Origin: Halioxenophilus sp964342265
Lineage (GTDB): Bacteria > Pseudomonadota > Gammaproteobacteria > Pseudomonadales > Cellvibrionaceae
Assembly (NCBI GenBank): GCA_964342265.1
Contig: CAYFFE010000001.1
Coordinates: 10,458-74,457 of the forward strand
DNA: 64,000 bases
Direction: 5' to 3'
Part shown: positions 61,836 through 64,000 of the stretch, piece by piece
How positions within the stretch are numbered: the stretch's first letter is position 1
Layout of the letters: each line of letters opens with the position of its first letter
Position numbers and translations under genes: made by a program
Notes under the pieces: model-generated
What the model was told of the DNA's origin: nothing
Seen by the model: only the letters and a program-made list of their open reading frames with translations
Databases searched by the model: none

Positions 61836-62729
61836 TTAGGTCGCCGAGGCCTGGTAAATGGATTCGATAGCGCTATCGAGCAGGGCGTTGAATTCCTCGT
61901 CGGACTGCTGGGCCGATAGGCCTTCGGTCAGCGCCCGTGAGAAGCTGGCAATCATGCCCGGATTGGCCGCCGTTTTAGCGTTGGCGTCGTCGCGGGAATA
62001 ACCGCCCGATAAGGCTACCACTTTCACAACATTAGGATGATTGATGCATTCCTCATAAAAGCCGGCAACACTCGGCAAGCTTAATTTCAGCATAACCAGT
62101 TGGTCTTCAGCCAGAGCATTCAGTTGTTCTAATATTTTAGCCTTTAACAGCGCTTCTGCCTCGGCTTTTGAGTCGCTGTGAATGTCGACTTCTGGCTCGA
62201 TGATGGGCACTAAACCGGCCGCGATGATTTGCTTACCGATTTCAAACTGCTGATCAACAATGGCGCTGATGCCCGCTTCGTTGGCTTCGGCCACAAACGA
62301 GCGCATTTTGGTGCCAAACACATCTTGCGCTTTGGCTTTGGCCAGCAATTCGTCCAGGTTGGGAATGGGTTTCATCAATTGCACGCCGTTTTCCAACGCT
62401 GCTAAGCCCTTATCGACTTTCAAAAAGGGCACCACTTGTTTTTGCTGCCACAAAAAAGCCGCCGAAGGCATGCCTTCGATATCGCGCTCTAGGGTGTTTT
62501 CAAACAAAATCGCGCCCAAAACGCGCTCACCGCTGAACGCCGGGCTGGTGATAATGCGAGTGCGCATTTGGTGCACCAAGTCAAACATGGCCTGATCGTT
62601 GTCGTAGGCGTCTTCATTGATGCCGTACAAGCGCAGCGCTTTGGGTGTGCTGCCCCCGCTTTGGTCTAACGCTGCAATAAATCCCTTTTGTGTTTTGATC
62701 TTTTCAAGTTGTGCATTAAAGCTTGACAT
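61836..62729 (-). CDS. Class I fructose-bisphosphate aldolase
   Basis: 297 residues from the ATG at 62729; the longer frame into the promoter region is not coding. It matches the class I bacterial aldolase family: KGFIAALDQSGGSTPKAL, the acidic LGAILFENTLERDIEG, PIIEPEVDIHSDSKAEAE, and the Schiff-base region QLVMLKLSLPS, with ALSGGYSRDDANAK near the C-terminus. It splits fructose-1,6-bisphosphate in glycolysis or gluconeogenesis. Divergent from the mutarotase gene, both in sugar-phosphate metabolism. Confidence 0.94.
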   Translation of the reverse strand: MSSFNAQLEKIKTQKGFIAALDQSGGSTPKALRLYGINEDAYDNDQAMFDLVHQMRTRIITSPAFSGERVLGAILFENTLERDIEGMPSAAFLWQQKQVVPFLKVDKGLAALENGVQLMKPIPNLDELLAKAKAQDVFGTKMRSFVAEANEAGISAIVDQQFEIGKQIIAAGLVPIIEPEVDIHSDSKAEAEALLKAKILEQLNALAEDQLVMLKLSLPSVAGFYEECINHPNVVKVVALSGGYSRDDANAKTAANPGMIASFSRALTEGLSAQQSDEEFNALLDSAIESIYQASAT

Positions 62730-62937
62730 AGTTAACGCTTCCCATTCGTTTAACAGGCAGACTGCCAATTTGCGAGGTTGAAGATTGAGTGTGCAGAAAA
62801 GGCGAAAGTTATCACAAAATCGCCAATTGTGGCACAAGATCGCTTGCCCGGTCGGCAAAATTGGGGGTGGTGCTGGACAAGTCTGCGCTGGCCATTAACA
62901 TTACGTCGCTCAATTTTCCGCACTCCGGCACGATTTC

Positions 62938-63870
62938 ATGTCGCAAGATCTCGGTTCCCAACTACAAAATCTTTATCAGCAATACGGCCATATCGAGGGT
63001 GTGCAGTTTGAGTTGCACCAAAATTTGATTTCCGTGTATGTGCAATCACCCCTGGCCGAGGCGCGGGTGTTTTTGCAGGGCGCGCAGGTGAGTCATTTTC
63101 AGCCGGCCGGCCATCAGCCGGTGCTCTGGTTGAGCGACGCCAATGTCTACCAACGCGGTCAGCCGCTGCGTGGCGGTATTCCGATTAGCTGGCCCTGGTT
63201 TGCAGAGTTTAGTAAAAACCCCGCCGAACTCCAGCGTCAAATTAACGCCGACGAGCCACCCCCCGCGCACGGGTTCGCCCGCAATCACGACTGGCAGTTA
63301 ACTGAGTTGAGTCGCTCGGGCGATGTTTTCGAGTTGCAGTTCGGCTGGCAACCCCAATCGCCGTGGTGGCCCTTCGACTGTACTCTGTCGCTAAAAGTGG
63401 TGGTCGGGCGCGAACTCAGCGTGCAGCTCACGGTGCATAACGCCGGCAGCGAGGCGTTTTACTACGCGCCGGCGCTGCACAGCTATTTTGCGGTGGGCGA
63501 TGTGCGTCGAGTATTGGTCACCGGCCTGGAAGGGCAATCGTATTTTGATGCCACAAACCAATGGCAATTGGCCGAGCAAGTAGGTGATTTAACGGTAGAT
63601 GGGGAATTGGATCGCATTTACGAACAGGTGCCCGATGCCATCGAATTGGTTGATCCTGCCCTAGAGCGCACCATCCGCATCAATCAACAAGGACTGCCGA
63701 GCCTGGTTACCTGGAATCCCTGGCACGAAAAAGGTGCTCGCCTCAGCCAGTTCCATTCTGACGACTATCACAAAATGCTCTGTCTTGAACGTGCGGCGTT
63801 ATTAAAAAATGATGTTTTGTGCGAATCTGGCGCATATTGTCATCAAAATTTAGTCATTACAGTAACATAA
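62938..63870 (+). CDS. Glucose-6-phosphate 1-epimerase (YeaD/D-hexose-6-phosphate mutarotase)
   Basis: A 310-residue galactose mutarotase fold protein. Features: VFLQGAQVSHFQPAG, PVLWLSDANVYQRGQPLRGGIPISWPWF, HGFARNHDW (substrate His/Arg), APALHSYFAVGDVRRV (second His), and LVTWNPWHEKGARLSQF with the general-base Glu expected in CLERAALL. It interconverts alpha and beta hexose-6-phosphate. Divergent from the aldolase across 208 bp. The start ATG has no strong Shine-Dalgarno sequence. Confidence 0.92.
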   Translation: MSQDLGSQLQNLYQQYGHIEGVQFELHQNLISVYVQSPLAEARVFLQGAQVSHFQPAGHQPVLWLSDANVYQRGQPLRGGIPISWPWFAEFSKNPAELQRQINADEPPPAHGFARNHDWQLTELSRSGDVFELQFGWQPQSPWWPFDCTLSLKVVVGRELSVQLTVHNAGSEAFYYAPALHSYFAVGDVRRVLVTGLEGQSYFDATNQWQLAEQVGDLTVDGELDRIYEQVPDAIELVDPALERTIRINQQGLPSLVTWNPWHEKGARLSQFHSDDYHKMLCLERAALLKNDVLCESGAYCHQNLVITVT

Positions 63871-64000
63871 TAGTCACCACGGCCTGACAGTACCGCTTTA
63901 CCCGTCCGATAGCTGGCCCGCTAATTCTAATAAATTCTAATTTAATGTCGGTTTTTCGTAGAGGAATGGGAAGTCCGGAACGTATGCCAGGCGTTTTCTG

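Noticed and set aside
1..64000. tRNA, rRNA, riboswitch or prophage genes
   Set aside because: No cloverleaf, rRNA core sequence, known aptamer core, integrase or phage structural gene was recognised by eye; a covariance-model scan would be decisive.

Overview
This 64 kb window is an ordinary chromosomal stretch from a free-living gammaproteobacterium. GC content looks mid-50s by eye, and coding density is high except for a few long gaps. The gene set and order resemble Cellvibrionales/Pseudomonas-like bacteria: gspCDEFGHIJ, gshA, cidAB, uvrD, pstSCAB-phoU, an ABC-F protein followed by a TIGR02444 gene, an AlgP-like protein, rep, bipA, and ubiE-ubiJ-ubiB-hisI-hisE-tatABC. That placement is inference from gene content. 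No tRNA, rRNA, CRISPR array, prophage or complete insertion sequence was seen.

Layout. 1-7.7 kb: a type II secretion operon on the minus strand, gspC to a truncated gspJ at the window edge. 8.4-16.3 kb: plus-strand housekeeping genes (an unknown acidic protein, gshA, acpH, dsbB, cidA, cidB, tlyA, uvrD), with an orphan FliL-like gene on the opposite strand. 16.3-21.3 kb: a split TRAP transporter. The 2-oxoacid-type binding protein is on the plus strand and the DctQM membrane pair is on the minus strand. A hemolysin III gene, an orphan membrane-tethered lipoyl domain and a YciA-type thioesterase lie between them. 21.5-27.2 kb: the phosphate-specific transport operon, behind a candidate Pho box array and with a strong hairpin between pstS and pstC. 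27.2-27.8 kb: a small AT-rich islet with a membrane ORFan.

27.8-37.5 kb: an alpha/beta hydrolase lipoprotein, cytochrome c5, an ABC-F ATPase with a TIGR02444 protein, an AlgP/histone-H1-like protein with six AT-hook-like repeats, a 1 kb unexplained gap, an FKBP lipoprotein isomerase and Rep helicase. 37.8-44.9 kb: a degenerate GGDEF/EAL protein, BipA, a small lipoprotein, and a LysR/VOC/GST/SDR cluster. 45-47.5 kb: an unusual three-gene minus-strand unit of a CheX-type phosphatase, a receiver protein with a CheX-like tail, and a membrane-anchored coiled-coil protein. 47.6-55.1 kb: a membrane protein, an isoprenylcysteine methyltransferase-like protein and rhodanese, then the ubi-his-tat block. 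55.2-63.9 kb: an HD-GYP response regulator, dtd, pip, a WYL-domain regulator, a DsbA-fold protein, a TPR-retropepsin membrane protein, class I fructose-bisphosphate aldolase and a hexose-6-phosphate mutarotase.

The parts less well explained are the CheX/receiver/coiled-coil unit, the orphan lipoyl protein, the dispersed TGATTAA...GAGTTAATCA hairpins, the in-frame tail behind the AT-rich ORFan, and the 33.5-34.6 kb gap. Start sites were moved from the longest open frame whenever a better start codon and Shine-Dalgarno sequence was visible. All protein assignments come from motif recognition by eye, without database searches.
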